NCBI RefSeq assembly: GCF_902459465.1
Contig: NW_022985709.1
Coordinates: 1 to 64,000 of the forward strand
Length of the DNA stretch: 64,000 bases
Source of the DNA: Asterias rubens
Lineage: Eukaryota > Echinodermata > Asteroidea > Forcipulatida > Asteriidae
Direction of reading: 5' to 3'
Positions 1-11,722 of this stretch are shown piece after piece. The position numbers and the translations under genes were made by a program. Numbering within the stretch: position 1 is the stretch's first letter; every line of letters starts with the position of its first letter. The notes beneath the pieces are model-generated. The model did not search any database and was not told where the DNA came from. It saw nothing but the letters and a program-made list of their open reading frames with translations.

Positions 1-1546
1 GTTGATCGGTTGATCGGTTGATCGGTTGATCGGTTGATCGGTTGATCGGTTGATCGGTTGATCGGTTGATCGGTTGATCGGTTGATCGGTTGATCGGTTG
101 ATCGGTTGATCGGTTGATCGGTTGATCGGTTGATCGGTTGATCGGTTGATCGGTTGATCGGTTGATCGGTTGATCGGTTGATCGGTTGATCGGTTGATCG
201 GTTGATCGGTTGATCGGTTGATCGGTTGATCGGTTGATCGGTTGATCGGTTGATCGGTTGATCGGTTGATCGGTTGATCGGTTGATCGGTTGATCGGTTG
301 ATCGGTTGATCGGTTGATCGGTTGATCGGTTGATCGGTTGATCGGTTGATCGGTTGATCGGTTGATCGGTTGATCGGTTGATCGGTTGATCGGTTGATCG
401 GTTGATCGGTTGATCGGTTGATCGGTTGATCGGTTGATCGGTTGATCGGTTGATCGGTTGATCGGTTGATCGGTTGATCGGTTGATCGGTTGATCGGTTG
501 ATCGGTTGATCGGTTGATCGGTTGATCGGTTGATCGGTTGATCGGTTGATCGGTTGATCGGTTGATCGGTTGATCGGTTGATCGGTTGATCGGTTGATCG
601 GTTGATCGGTTGATCGGTGAATCGGTTGACGGTTGATCGGTTGATCGGTTGATCGGTTGATCGGTTGATCGGTTGATCGGTTGATCGGTTGATCGGTTGA
701 TCGGTTGATCGGTTGATCGGTTGATCGGTTGATCGGTTGATCGGTTGATCGGTTGATCGGTTGATCGGTTGATCGGTTGTCGGTGATCGGTTGATCGGTT
801 GATCGGTTGATCGTTGATCGGTTGATCGGTTGATCGGTTGATCGGTTGATCGGTTGATCGGTTGATCGGTTGATCGGTTGATCGGTTGATCGGTTGATCG
901 GTTGATCGGTTGATCGGTTGATCGGTTGATCGGTTGATCGGTTGACCGGTTGATCGGTTGATCGGTTGATCGTTTGATCGGTTGATCGGTTGATCGGTTG
1001 ATCGGTTGATCGGTTGATCGGTTGATCGGTTGATCGGTTGATCGGTTGATCGGTTGATCGGGTTGATCGGTTGATCGGTTGATCGGTGATCGGTTGATCG
1101 GTGATCGGTTGATCGGTTGATCGGTTGATCGGTTGATCGGTGATCGGTTGATCGGTTGATCGGTTTGATCGGTTGATCGGTGGTTGATCGGTTGATCGGT
1201 TGATCGGTTGATCGGTTGATCGGTTGATCGGTTGATCGGTTGATCGGTTGATCGGTTGATCGGTTGATCGGTTGATCGGTTGATCGGTTGATCGGTTGAT
1301 CGGTTGATCGGTTGATCGGTTGATCGGTTGATCGGTTGATCGGTTGATCGGTTGATCGGTTGATCGGTTGATCGGTTGATCGGTTGATCGGTTGATCGGT
1401 TGATCGGTTGATCGGTTGATCGGTTGATCGGTTGATCGGTTGATCGGTTGATCGGTTGATCGGTTGATCGGTTGATCGGTTGATCGGTTGATCGGTTGAT
1501 CGGTTGATCGGTTGATCGATTGATCGATTGATCGATTGATTGATTG
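1..1546. repeat. 8-bp satellite array (GTTGATCG)n
   Basis: About 190 nearly perfect tandem copies of GTTGATCG fill the left edge and continue off the window. Imperfect copies cluster at about 620-650, 780-815 and 945-1190; 1200-1510 is homogeneous. At the right edge the unit decays to ATTGATCG and then ATTG. Every unit carries a GATC. The array probably lies inside a Piezo intron, because the first visible Piezo exon starts in mid-protein at 2304. Confidence 0.98.
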
Positions 1547-2303
1547 ACTTTTCAAAACAAACACGTTTTTCATTCACCAAATATACAGCATTAAACAAAC
1601 ATAGAAAACTAACAAATTTCAATAACAGACTAGAAATATCTGTTACAGAGTCCGTTCAATGTCATTATTAGTAATCTAGAGAATGTTGCAGAGATCTCAT
1701 TTCTTCAGGAAAGGGGGAACATTGTTCTGGAGCTGGTAGTAGCGGTACACTTTTAAGATTTTACTCTAAATACGATCTTCAAAATCTCTAAAGCTGTCTT
1801 GAAGTTTGAGTGCACCAGTACATACCAGTACATACTGGCTTTGTAGCGGACAATTAAATAGTTTAGCTAAATCAACATTTGGTCTTGGTCGGCCCCTGCT
1901 GTGGTGGATCAGGCACCAGTATGCTTCAAAAGTTAGTGTCAGTTTTGGAAGTTTTTTTTCTAATGCTTTGATGTAGGAGGTTCATTGCTGGTTGAATCGA
2001 TGGGCAGTGTTAAGCATTTTTCAAGGAGGGTTTATTGTTATTGTTATTGATTTAATTGAATGGTTTAATGCCAATTCAGCCACAGGGGCTCAAGACTACT
2101 TACCAGCATTTCATTCAAAAATTATTTTATCTTTCTTTACTTTATATTGATTTAAATGTACTTCGAATGATCTAATGCCAGTTCAGCCCCATGGGCTCTA
2201 CACTGCTTACCGGCAATTCTATTTTTCTCATTTAGAGATTGTTCTTCAAGAAATTTGAGAAGTCATGGAATAATTATTTCTACCTTTCTGTATTTTATTT
2301 CAG
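1547..2303. other. Piezo intron sequence with an internal duplication
   Basis: No coding sequence is seen. Two diverged copies of a roughly 65-base segment lie at about 2045-2110 and 2147-2215; both contain TAATGCCA.TTCAGCC and a GGGCTC...CTTACC.GCA stretch. The segment ends in a pyrimidine-rich acceptor (TTTATTTCAG) at 2303. Confidence 0.6.
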
Positions 2304-5300
2304 CCCTTGTTTAAAATGACGACCCAGGGGCACAGTCTTATTGAATTTAACCAGAAGAAGTACGATAACCTGCTCAACGAGTACGGCAAAGATCTGGTGA
2401 GTCTATCTTGGGACTCTGTCTTTAGTCGCTGCAGTTTTCCCGACTGCCAATATTCCTTACTACTTTGAGAGAGACTGCAGCACCCAGCACGGGAAAAAAA
2501 TCCCCAAATCCATAAGGTCCCTCAGCAAAGAATAGCCACACAACATTGGAAAAACCCATTAGCTTTAAAGGATTTGGGTACTTTTTCAAAATGTCCATAG
2601 ATTTACATTAAACTTACAGGGTTTGAAGATAATGATAGCGGAAAGCTTGCCTTCAAATATTACTTACTGAGGTGCTGCAGTTTTTGAGAAATGAGTAAAA
2701 CAATGTCATGAAAATATGTTTGTACATGCTTAAAATAATTTTCGTCTCATCAGACGAAAATTATTTTCATGACATTGTTTTACTCATTTCCCAAAAACTA
2801 CAGCACCTCAGCATGTAATATTTTCAGGGAAGCTTTTATACTATCATTATCTTCAAACTGTGTAAGTTTAGTGTAAATCTGTGGACATTGTGTTTTTTGT
2901 CCTACAAAAAGTACATACACCCTCTAAGTAAACCGATGCCCCAGAGAATTCCATAAGACTGCAGGGTTTAGATCTGGTGAATCTATCTTAGACGCTGCAG
3001 TTTCCATGAAGGGCAATAATCCTTCACTATCTTAGGAGAGACTGCCGCATCCAGCACTGCATCACTCTCAATTCATACTTGTCAAAGTGGTGTGTCGTGG
3101 TCGAGCGGTTAAATACACCGGATTCAAACCTTGGTGTTTCTGATCAGCAGAGTGTGGGTTGGAGTCCCGGTCGTGACACCTTGTGTGTCCTTAAGCAAAA
3201 CACTTAATCATGGCTGCTTTGTAAAGTTGGGGAGGTAGTGTTTTCTGCTCTACCAGTCAGGCTTCTGATGGATGATACCCAAGCCTACTTTCATCATAAC
3301 TATAAAGGGGGTAACCCTGTTTCAGCCCCAATAGTAGGTGGCAATGGCCTCTGGAAAACAATAATTGTAGCCCACGCCTTGAAGATGGCCTTCAGACCTG
3401 GAGTGTCTGGCAACATACAAAAAAATAAAAAGATGAGGAAAACAAATTAACAAAACCCATTTTAAAATAATCCAATGCATGATCACATCCCTTCTTTTAA
3501 TGCAAGTTTTTTTTCTGGGCTCTTCCTTTTTTTTCCCCACAGACTGCCGTGTCTTTCCTGAAGATGTACAAGGCTGAGGACCTCATCGAGGTGAACATCA
3601 ACGGAGCTTCGGCTTCATCCTGGGACGTCAGCCCCCCAAGTAGGAACGGACTCAGAGAACATCTCCTCTCCATGAACGTGGTGGAATTCCGCTACGCTTA
3701 CTCTTTCAAACGGTAATCTTGTAGTTAGTGTTTTTCTCAGTTTGATTCCAGTCTTGTTCCAGTCTATAAGATCCTCTACTTGTGTTTCGCTGTCTCAATG
3801 CCTCAGCCCCTTCATATCTCACTGACTTATTGTCAATCAAAGAACCTGTCAGAAATCTGCATTCCTGTTCCCAAACTTCAATTTTTAGCATTCAAAGAAC
3901 CAAACACAGTCGGGGGGATCGGGCCTTTTCTATTGCAGCACCAAGGATGTGAAATCATCTTCCTTAGAACGTCAGGCAATCTACTTCATTTTAAAACTTT
4001 GCTTAAATTTTACCTTTTTTCAAAAGCCTACTGTATGGTGCTATTAACAACAACTGTTGGATTAGTGCCTTATAAAATTAACGATCAATTGATTGATTGA
4101 TTGATTGATTGATTGTTGCAAGTTCTCTGGTTCAGTAATGGTTTTGAGCTAATGTACATGTACTTCCCTTGCAGTCTTGTGGATTTGTCCCTGAAATTGA
4201 AGCTAAAACATCAACTACTGATGATAGAATTTCCTTTTCAAAATGATCCAGCTTTGATTCCTAAATAAAGTTGTTACCAACTTGTACCAATTGCAGAAAC
4301 AGTGATTCCCCCCCCCCAGAAATTCAAGCCCTGAAAACAGTTAACCAATGTTATAATTTCCCAATAAATTGATCCATTTAGTCCTCAATTCAGGGATGTG
4401 ATTTCTCCGTGTTTAACCAAAAATCAGTTTATTCTTTTAAATCCCAACCCCAAGAAAAAATCATATTTAATAAATTTTTAAGAAAACAAAGATAAGCCAT
4501 ATGGAATGCCCCAGATTGCAGACTAGGGCTGAGTCATTGTTTTAGTTCATCATAACCATTTTTATTGTAAGGAGCTTTTGATCATTTTTAGTACGCAAAA
4601 TGCGCAGTATAAATACCATTTTTATTATTAGTATTAAATCTAAAGTCAAATGTATAGAAGCAGGCATCGTACCAACAAGCTTACCTGCTGGCAATCTTTC
4701 AAGCTTTGCGCTCACAAGCTTTTAACGCCTTGCGCTCATAGTTCAGTCTATCACATCCCTGTCAATTTAGTTTTTACCAACTTGTACCAATTGCAGAAAC
4801 AGCGACAGTTCTCTGGTGACGCCAGTAGTTGAAGGGATCTACTCCTTCACATTGTCTGCAACCGACCCCAAAGAACGTGAGATAAGAAAACTTCTTGCGG
4901 AGCAGTTGGACACTAACGTCTCTTCACCAGTGTAAGTAAAGATTGACTTTATCTTTCAAACAAACCTTAAAGGCCCTGGACACTATTGGTAATTACTCAA
5001 AATAATTATAAGCATAAAACCTTACTTGGTAACCAGTTATGGGGAGAGGTTGGTAGTATAAAACATTGTGAGAACTGGCTCCCTCTGCAGTGAACTTAGT
5101 TTTTGAGAAAGAGGTAATTTCTCATTGAACTACATGTATTGAGAGCCTCTTTTACAACAATGTATGCATGAAAGCACATACCGTTGTGTAACAAGGGTGT
5201 TTTCTTTCATTATTCTCTTGCAAATTTGATGCCTAATTGAGTCCAAATTTTGACTGGTTTGTTATTTTTTGCTTTAAGATGATATTAGGATGCACCTATT

Positions 5301-7912
5301 GAGAAAACTAGTCTTTGAGAGTAACCAAGGTGTCCAGTGTCTTTAAACCATGAACTGATATAAATGATTGAAATGTGTGTATTAACCAATGAGAACTTTT
5401 ATTATTTGTTTAAAGGCAGTGGACACTATTAGTAATTACTCAAAATAATTATTAGCATAAAACCTTTCTTGATTATGAGTAATGGGGAGAGGTTCATAGT
5501 ATAAAACATTGTGAGAAACGGCTCCCTCTGAAGTGAAGTAGTTTTCAAGAAAGAAGTAATTTGATTTGAGACCTCAGATTTTGAATTTGAGGTCTCAAAT
5601 TCAAGCATCTGAAAGCACACAACTTCTTGTGACCATGGTGCGACAAGGGTGTTTTTTTCTTTCATTAATATCTCGCAACCCTTGACGACCGATTGAGCAC
5701 AAATTTCACAGGTTTGTTAATTTATGCATTTGTTGAGATACACTAACTGTGAAGACTAGTCTTTGACAATTACCAATAGTGTCCGCTGTCTTTAAGACTA
5801 ACCAATCAGTGCCAGTTGTTGGTCATCACTATTCATTCTTTTTTTCTATGGTTATTTTTTTTCAGAGCCATCCCAAGAGCCTATCCTGGTTCAGTCCAAG
5901 TACCAGCCAAGGGTGATGCGGAACCAGCTACAAAAATACTCAGCTGTAAGTTTGAAAATAGAAATGTTTTTCAGAATTCCACATGATGTTTCGGCCCTAG
6001 CAGAGTCTTTCTGGGAGTCTTTGAGAACGACTCTGCTAGGGTCGCAATGACAGGCTTTACTACTGTTTGCATTCATACCATTGGTCCTTTTGGTCCCCAG
6101 CCGTGACACTTGTGTCCTTAAGCAATACACTTAACCATTGCTTCGTCCTGATGGGGCGTTAAGCCGTTGGTCCCATGTGCTGTGTGAAGCATGTAAAAGA
6201 ACCCAGTGCACATATCGAAAAGAGAAGGGGTTCGCCCCGGTGTTCCTGGCTGTGGCTTCTGAATGCGCCGTAGCACCTTGTTAACCCTTAGAAGGTGCTA
6301 CAAAGTTGGGTCTCAGAATTCATTACTTCAATAACCTACCCTTCTGTAATAGACATCTTAAACCATCTCAGCTCCCTGGTGGGGAGTATGCAGCCTGTGC
6401 AACATTAATATGCGCTACTCGGCTAAATCAGTCACAAGAACCATCTCTGCCCTCACAGGTACCCATTTACCCCTGGGTGGAGAGAAGCAATTATAGTTAA
6501 GTGTCTTGCTCAGGGACACAAGTGTCACGACCGGGATTCGAATCCATACTCTGCTGAACAGAAGCATCAGAGCTTGAGTTCGGTGCTCTTATCCGCTCGG
6601 CCACGACACCCTACGGGTTATTATTAATGTATATACAAAACACCTTGAGATTCTTGTAAGTAGAAACGTGTGCTATATAAGACTTAGATACATCACATTA
6701 CACGAAACTTGATCCCATTTTCACTAAACTCCATTTTTTGTTCCCTCAGCGGAGTATTCCCAAGGTTACAGTAACATCACGATGAAGCTTGAATACGGCT
6801 CCATTGACGGGGTAGGTGGAGAGCGAGAATGGTGGGTGGTCAACAAAGATGAAGACATGATGTCCATCTTAACGTTCAATGATCGGGTAGCGTCCGACCT
6901 GTTTGCTCCGCTAGCTGGTTATGGGTAAGTGGAATCTGTTTTGGTAGTGATTGTTAACGTCTTGAAGTTTTTGTATTGAGGGCATTGGACACTATTGGTA
7001 ATTACTCAAAATAATTGTTAGCATAAAACCTTACTTGGTAACGAGTAATGGGAGAGGTTGATAGTATAAAACATTGTGAGAAACGGCTCCCTCTGAAGTG
7101 ATATAGTTTTTGAGAAAGTAATTTCTCACTAAATAATTTGAATTGATTTTGAGACCTCACAAAATCAAGCGTCTGATGAAAGCATACAACTTCGGGTAAT
7201 AAGGTTTTTTAAACAATTTTTAAGGTTTGATATTTTTTGCACATAATGAGATACACCAAGTGATAAGACTGGTCTTTGACAATTACCAATAGTGTCCAGG
7301 GCCTTTAAGAGGAGCTACAAAAATACATCATCATTATCAACATCATCTACCAGCCAGGCTTCTGATGGATGATACCCAAGCCTACATCCATATGGACTGT
7401 AAAAGGGGTAACCCTGTTTCAGCCCTAGGAGTAGCTGGCAACAGCCCCTGGAAAAATAGATGATTTTTAGCCCACACTTTGAAGTGGCCTTCAGGACTTG
7501 TGTGTCTGGCGACTTGCAAGAAAAAATATACATGTAAAAAATCATCATCTAAGGTTTCAAGCTGTTGGAAAAATCCCTCCTCTTTAAATTGTTCTTGTAT
7601 ACATGTACATAATCCTATAAAATATTATAAAAATAAAATTCCTGTCGTTCCGAAAACAGAATCGTCGGTCTGTACGTTACCATCGTCCTGGTCGTCGGCA
7701 AGTTTGTGCGCATGATGTTCAGCGGCGTCTCGCAGACGATCATGTTCAAGGAATTCCCCAACGTGGACCGTATCGTCAAGCTCTGCCTGGACATCTTCTT
7801 GGTGCGTGAGTGTGGCGAGATGAAACTGGAGGAGGACCTGACGGCCAAGCTCATCTTCCTGTATCGCTCGCCAGCAATGCTGATCGAGTTCACCAGATAC
7901 AAGAGAGACTAA
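2304..7912 (+). CDS. Piezo mechanosensitive ion channel, C-terminal part (six exons, 3' partial gene)
   Basis: Piezo proteins are trimeric mechanically gated cation channels of the plasma membrane. Six exons encode the last 301 residues: 2304-2396, 3543-3712, 4797-4931, 5866-5945, 6750-6924 and 7660-7912, the last ending in TAA. All introns are GT/AG and the frame closes exactly. The first five exons encode the extracellular cap: PLFKMTTQ at the start, the ISPPSR-like motif as VSPPSRN, and an REWWVV strand. The last exon begins in the pore-lining inner helix (GIVGLYVTIVLVVGKFVR, about residues 218-236). The intracellular C-terminal domain follows with PNVDRIVKLC, DIFLVRE and AKLIFLYRSP, all strongly conserved in the family. 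Full-length Piezo exceeds 2,000 residues, so most of the gene lies left of the window. Invertebrates usually have one Piezo; I cannot say which vertebrate paralogue is closest. Confidence 0.96.
2565..2929. mobile_element. FB-2 foldback MITE in Piezo intron
   Basis: A near-palindrome of about 365 bp. The left arm starts TTAAAGGATTTGGGTACTTT and the right arm ends with the complement (AAAAAGTACATACACCCT). The centre is an ATTTTCGTCTCATCAGACGAAAAT hairpin, and both arms carry the AAAACTACAGCACCTCAG motif or its complement. Related elements occur at 16791, 21640, 22704 and 60405. Confidence 0.85.
2972..3057 (+). repeat. Diverged copy of the preceding Piezo exon end and splice donor
   Basis: This stretch matches 2391-2490, which spans the last six exon bases (GATCTG), the donor GTGAGT and about 90 intron bases. 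Shared blocks are GATCTGGTGA.TCTATCTT, CGCTGCAGTTT and GAGAGACTGC.GCA.CCAGCAC. The FB-2 element lies between the two copies. Confidence 0.8.
3092..3430 (+). mobile_element. tRNA-derived SINE (head plus body)
   Basis: A tRNA-like head (box A TGGTCGAGCGGTTAA, box B-like GGTTGGAGTCCC, then CGGTCGTGACAC) is followed by a body from about 3240 that is shared with 7345-7520. The head resembles a class II (Leu/Ser-type) tRNA but is degenerate, so it is not a functional tRNA gene. It lies in the second visible Piezo exon's upstream intron. Confidence 0.8.
3780..4118 (+). mobile_element. 5'-truncated LINE 3' end
   Basis: The + strand translation contains FLLQHQGCEI, then HFKTLLKFYLF: a decayed version of the reverse-transcriptase C-terminus seen in CR1/L2-type LINEs (LWN.LP...FK..LK.YLF). 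It is followed by a short 3' UTR and a (TTGA)n tail at about 4088-4115. Coding is decayed; the family call is inference. Confidence 0.6.
4269..4305 (+). repeat. Copy of the downstream Piezo splice acceptor
   Basis: About 35 bases including TTACCAACTTGTACCAATTG, then CAG and AAACAG, are nearly identical to 4769-4805, which spans the real acceptor (CAG at 4794-4796) and first exon bases. The two copies are exactly 500 bp apart. After the copy the frame stays open for about 20 codons. Confidence 0.85.
4967..5346 (+). mobile_element. MITE-A copy in Piezo intron
   Basis: TTAA-bounded element with inverted ends (AAGGCCCTGGACACTATTGG / CCAAGGTGTCCAGTGTCTTT). It shares the TGGGGAGAGGTTG and AAAACATTGTGAGAA internal motifs with other MITE-A copies and starts about 35 bp after the exon donor. 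Confidence 0.9.
5410..5795 (+). mobile_element. MITE-A copy in the same Piezo intron
   Basis: Near full-length MITE-A with TTAA at both ends, inverted ends AGGCAGTGGACACTATTAGT / CAATAGTGTCCGCTGTCT, and a central GAGACCTCA...TGAGGTCTC hairpin. With the neighbouring copy it makes up most of the 934-bp intron. Confidence 0.93.
5983..6060. repeat. Short stem-loop repeat
   Basis: Inverted motif CCTAGCAGAGTC ... GACTCTGCTAGGG. A related stem-loop lies at 55179-55243 and a single arm at about 24755-24775. Confidence 0.6.
6099..6681. mobile_element. Two opposed tRNA-derived SINE copies
   Basis: 6099-6310 is a headless + copy of the subfamily also seen at 19951 (AAGCCGTTGGTCCCATGTG, GGTGTTCCTGGCTGTGGC). 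6345-6612 is a minus-strand copy of the subfamily at 30478, ending with a head in reverse (GGGATTCGAATCC box B, CTCGGCCACGACAC). A GTGCTATATAAG 3'-tail motif follows at 6669. Confidence 0.8.
6979..7308 (+). mobile_element. MITE-A copy, internally deleted
   Basis: Ends GGCATTGGACACTATTGG and CAATAGTGTCCAGGGCCTTT followed by TTAA. About 50 bp shorter than the full-length copies; lies in the last Piezo intron. Confidence 0.88.
7345..7520 (+). repeat. Dispersed repeat shared with the SINE body at 3240-3420
   Basis: Shares CAGGCTTCTGATGGATGATA, CCCAAGCCTAC and GGTAACCCTGTTTCAGCCC with the downstream half of the 3092 SINE. There is no tRNA-like head here. Confidence 0.8.
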
Positions 7913-9170
7913 ACAGCCCCCCTCCCCCCACTCGTCGGGTTGAGAGGGAAGGTTTGTTAAATGTTCAGTTAAGAGAGAGAAGGGTTGCATGGTTGTGAGT
8001 TAAGGGTGGTGAGTTAAGCTCGTCTCTTGATGTATAGCCAGAGAAAACAAGACGATTTGTAAACTAAAGACAAACAGAAACAAGAAATTGTATTCTGCTT
8101 TGTGACAGCATTAGGGTTTGTTTTTCCATAGAAGAGGAAAATTAATTGAAACAGAAAAATACTTGTTTTTCAAAAGCATTTGCACCTGTTATGGTGAAGG
8201 GTAGGTGCAGAGGTTCAGTGTCATGTACATGTACATGTATCTCGAAGCATACAATGAACTTAGGTTATTTTATTACAAGAGTCTTTTAACACAGTATTTC
8301 ATGCCTTGTGTCTTTGTTTTGTGTCTGGTATAAGTTTCTGGTATTGAGGCGAATGAAACGATGATTTGTCATAATATGGGCTTGAAGCTGCCATTACCAG
8401 CAAACAGTCTAATCTATATGCCTGCATTGCCTTTGGTACAGTGTTGTACTCAAAGAGGTTCTGCATGCATTACCTTGATTTATGAATGAACAACAATCAA
8501 TGCAATGTATACAATAACCCTCCTACTATTGGTGCACTCGCCTGCCCCCAACTCGCTTGTTCCATGGGCAACTGTGGAGACTGGCCAAGAATACACAAGC
8601 CATGGGGTTTCATATAATCCGTGTACATGTACTTGGTCTGGCCACCAAAGTGTGTGTTGGCCACTAAAGTCATGAGATTTTTGCCTTTGGATTTTAGGCA
8701 CCAATTTGTCAGCTGAGAGTGAACATGTTTTCAATGCAAGGCACAAACATCCCCTCCCCCCACCCTGAGTTTTTCAAATCTTTGAGTTTTTCAAATCTCT
8801 GAGTTTTTCAAATCTTTGAGTTTTTCAAATCTTTGAGTTTTTTCAAATTATTTTCTACGCCACTCTGAAATAAAGTAGGAGGATTGACGTTAAGATTAGG
8901 AGTCAACCAATCAGGAGAGACGTAGCAACCCTGAGTAGAGAATGGTTGGGAAACCATTTGGTCGTTGGTTCGCACAGTACTAATCGTGATTTTCAACGCT
9001 GATATTTAATCATGTTTTTCTACCGCATGAGGGCGCTTTCAATCGCAAAATTTCCTTGCATCACTGTTACAGTTTTGTCTTGTTTTGACTGGCTGAAATG
9101 GCCAAATAAATGATAATAATAATAACCATGGAATAAAAAGCAACACTAAAAAAAAAAAAAAAAAAAAAAT
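7913..9170 (+). other. Piezo 3' flank, probable 3' UTR
   Basis: No further coding. Candidate AATAAA signals occur near 8868, 9104 and 9132, followed by an A-tract at about 9150-9169 that could mark a polyadenylation site or be genomic. The true mRNA end cannot be decided from sequence. A 17-bp tandem repeat lies inside. Confidence 0.5.
8766..8849. repeat. 17-bp minisatellite (GAGTTTTTCAAATCTTT)n
   Basis: Five tandem copies with single-base changes, located in the Piezo 3' flank. Confidence 0.9.
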
Positions 9171-10752
9171 AATAATTTTATTTGTTTCACATTATGTTAA
9201 ATGGTCCACATATGCCTTCATGTGGTCAAATATGCAGAATTTGTTTTCTTCAAAATCTTCATTATAGACAATGAATTACATTATACGATATGAATATTTT
9301 AATGTTCTCGAACATGAATTTTTTTTACATCGAGGTATTTTCAGAAGTTAGAAACCATAAGTCGTTACTTTAGATTTAATGACTTTTGTCCCATGCTTAG
9401 TTTTAATTAAACCTCAAGCACACTAAAGCAGTCTTAGATTTTGAAAAAAAAGTTGAGTGTGTTTGGAGAACAGAACTTTTTGAGTTTTATTTTTACTAAC
9501 TCAACATCTTTTGAAGAAACGAAAAATATATTTTTCTTTGCCAAAATGACTTTTGCCTTATGAGACGCAACTCAGGAGCTGAAAAGTTTTAAAATCCGTA
9601 AATTATATACTGTTACTGAAACGTTAATTTGTTGATGTTTTTTTTAATTCTGAGTTTTTCCTTTTGACTTCTTCTGTTTGTTTAGTTTTTAGTGGTTGTA
9701 GTTTAAGTTACTTTGAGTAATAAAATAATTTGTTAGTTTTTTATCTTCACTTAATTTTGGAGTAGTGGTAGATAAGCTAGTTCGTAAAATGGAAAAATTC
9801 CGGGTGATGCATAGATTCTGTGAATATAGTTAGAAGAACGTTTGTATAGAGCTATGGTTGTTGTTTTTGTGGTGTATTCGAGAGGTTTCGCAATACGGAT
9901 ACTGATACAAATACGATAACCGTATCCATTCACGTTGAATGCGTGTCAGATTTCGCAATCTGTGTCATATTTCGCAATCAAAGAGTTGTGTCAGGTCAAG
10001 GAAAAAGTACATATATTTACACTGGATTTTCCACATATTTTGCAAGAAGATTGCGAACATATTTCTATCTATGTAATGAATGACACACTGAAAACAATCA
10101 CAGGGACAATGCGGCTGCAAGTGAAGTGAACACACAAAGTGCTGACGTATCCGTTTCTGTATATGTAGCCTTGTGAAACCTCTGTATTGTCTAATCATGG
10201 TGTGTAACATCTATGTCATTCTCGTTTCGTGTAAAATCTGTTTTAAATTTTGTCGTAAAATTAAGAGTTTTTTTTTTTTTAAATGTGTAATAATGACGCT
10301 TTGCTTCTGTATGTGCCATAAACCCAAGGTGTTCACTGATTGGTCGCTTTGAGAAGAGAATGTCATAACTGAGTGATCTGATTGGACGACATTCTCAAAG
10401 TGTGACTTAGATTCTGACCAATCATGATTCCTGTATGTAGCGTAGTTCGTAGGTAAGTGTTTGGTGGATTAAAGTACATGTAGGGTATGATATTTGAGCA
10501 TTGTGATGTGATAACGTTAGGAAAAATTCATAAACCAAGAAATCTGTGGCCTTTAATTTGATTTTACAATATTTTTCAGATCTGCTGTTTGTTGGCAAAG
10601 CAGTGATGTTTGTTTTTAAGGTGCTTTTGAAGCGTAAATGAAATAATGTTAGGTGTAGAAAAACAGTTAGAAAATGAAAAATTTCAGTACAAATTCCTGA
10701 CAAGAGATGGCAATGGCAAACCTTGTTGCTTAGTTGATTTAAAAAAATGACC
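9171..10752. other. Intergenic DNA, no recognised feature
   Basis: AT-rich, with short chance frames only. At 10333-10427 two ATTGG motifs (CTGATTGGTCG and GACCAATCATG) flank a weak inverted pair; no gene is supported. Confidence 0.5.

Positions 10753-10787
<35 letters not shown>
10753..10787. repeat. (TTGA)n microsatellite
   Basis: About eight TTGA/ATTG units, the same tetramer as the tail of the LINE at 4088 and the decayed edge of the satellite at 1515-1546. Confidence 0.9.
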
Positions 10788-10840
10788 CTACTTTTGTTTT
10801 GTTTCGGTTCCTTATGATATGTAATGTACTGCAAAGACCT

Positions 10841-10977
10841 GGGCTCGATTTCACAAAGTAGAGCTGAGATTGATCTGAACTTTGAATCAGTCTTAATTGC
10901 CAAGGAATATGTGATATACTAAGCACTATTACAAATCATCTTAAAATATGAATATTGGTGCTTTGTGAGATCGAGGC
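10841..10977. repeat. Short foldback element
   Basis: Inverted ends GGGCTCGATTTCACAAAG and CTTTGTGAGATCGAG around a diverged centre. Related to the better-preserved foldback at 44879-45026. Confidence 0.6.
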
Positions 10978-11134
10978 TTTGATGCCCCCACAAAACTTTC
11001 TCATAAACTCAAGATTCCCAATAGAAGAGATCTTTGCAAAAAGGAAGATGACTTTGCCCTCCCTAACATGCAAATCCAGCCCTAGCAAACACCTATCATC
11101 ACTACTAGTGATTAAAGGGCAGGAAACAGTTTCC

Positions 11135-11290
11135 TTAAGGCCGAGTTATAGTCGGTCGCGCGATGGTCGGGCGTCGGAAATCTTGACGCTCGATCATAAA
11201 AAGACATGGTTTTTAGGCCTCAGTCTTAGGACTGCGCGCAAGTCTTCCGTCGCGCGACCATCGCGCGACCGACTATAAACCGGCCTTTAG
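11135..11290. repeat. GC-rich foldback MITE
   Basis: Inverted arms: AAGGCCGAGTTATAGTCGGT at the left and ACCGACTATAAACCGGCCTT at the right. Each arm carries a CGCGCGA.GGTCG motif. About 155 bp. Confidence 0.8.
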
Positions 11291-11722
11291 ACTGACTTCA
11301 CAAAAGATTACGCACACTCTTGTAAGTTTTTTTATTTTAACTTGGTGCTTGGAAAATTTAACTTTGAAAAATCACAAACTTATCTCCCTGATATATTATA
11401 AATAACACTGCAGATTAAGTGCTAAAACAGACATGTCTTTAAAAACAGAAATGGCGCTAAATTTGTAGATCTAGATTTTTTGTTGTTGAAGATGATGGAA
11501 GAGTGTTGAGAACTTCCGAACCTTGCCTTGGTCGTGACAACGACGTGAACTTGAAGTGAATTTTTGTGAAACAGAAGGATTATATTGATGAGATTTTTCT
11601 CCTTTTTCTTTTGTATTCGCATGAGTGTTTCGTATGATGTCCATCCAGCAGTGTGGTATCAGTAGCTATTAGAGTTAGAAGATTATGAGCAATATTGAAA
11701 AAAACAAAAACAAGCATAGTTG

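Noticed and set aside
1..1546. CRISPR array or telomere repeat
   Set aside because: Units are contiguous without spacers, and the 8-mer is not a TTAGGG-type telomere repeat; this is an animal intron.
3092..3180. Possible Leu/Ser tRNA gene
   Set aside because: Box B is altered and the acceptor stem mismatched; the same head recurs with bodies at several places, so it is a SINE.
7625..7990. 121-residue minus-strand frame opposite the last Piezo exon
   Set aside because: Shadow of the strongly conserved Piezo exon on the other strand.
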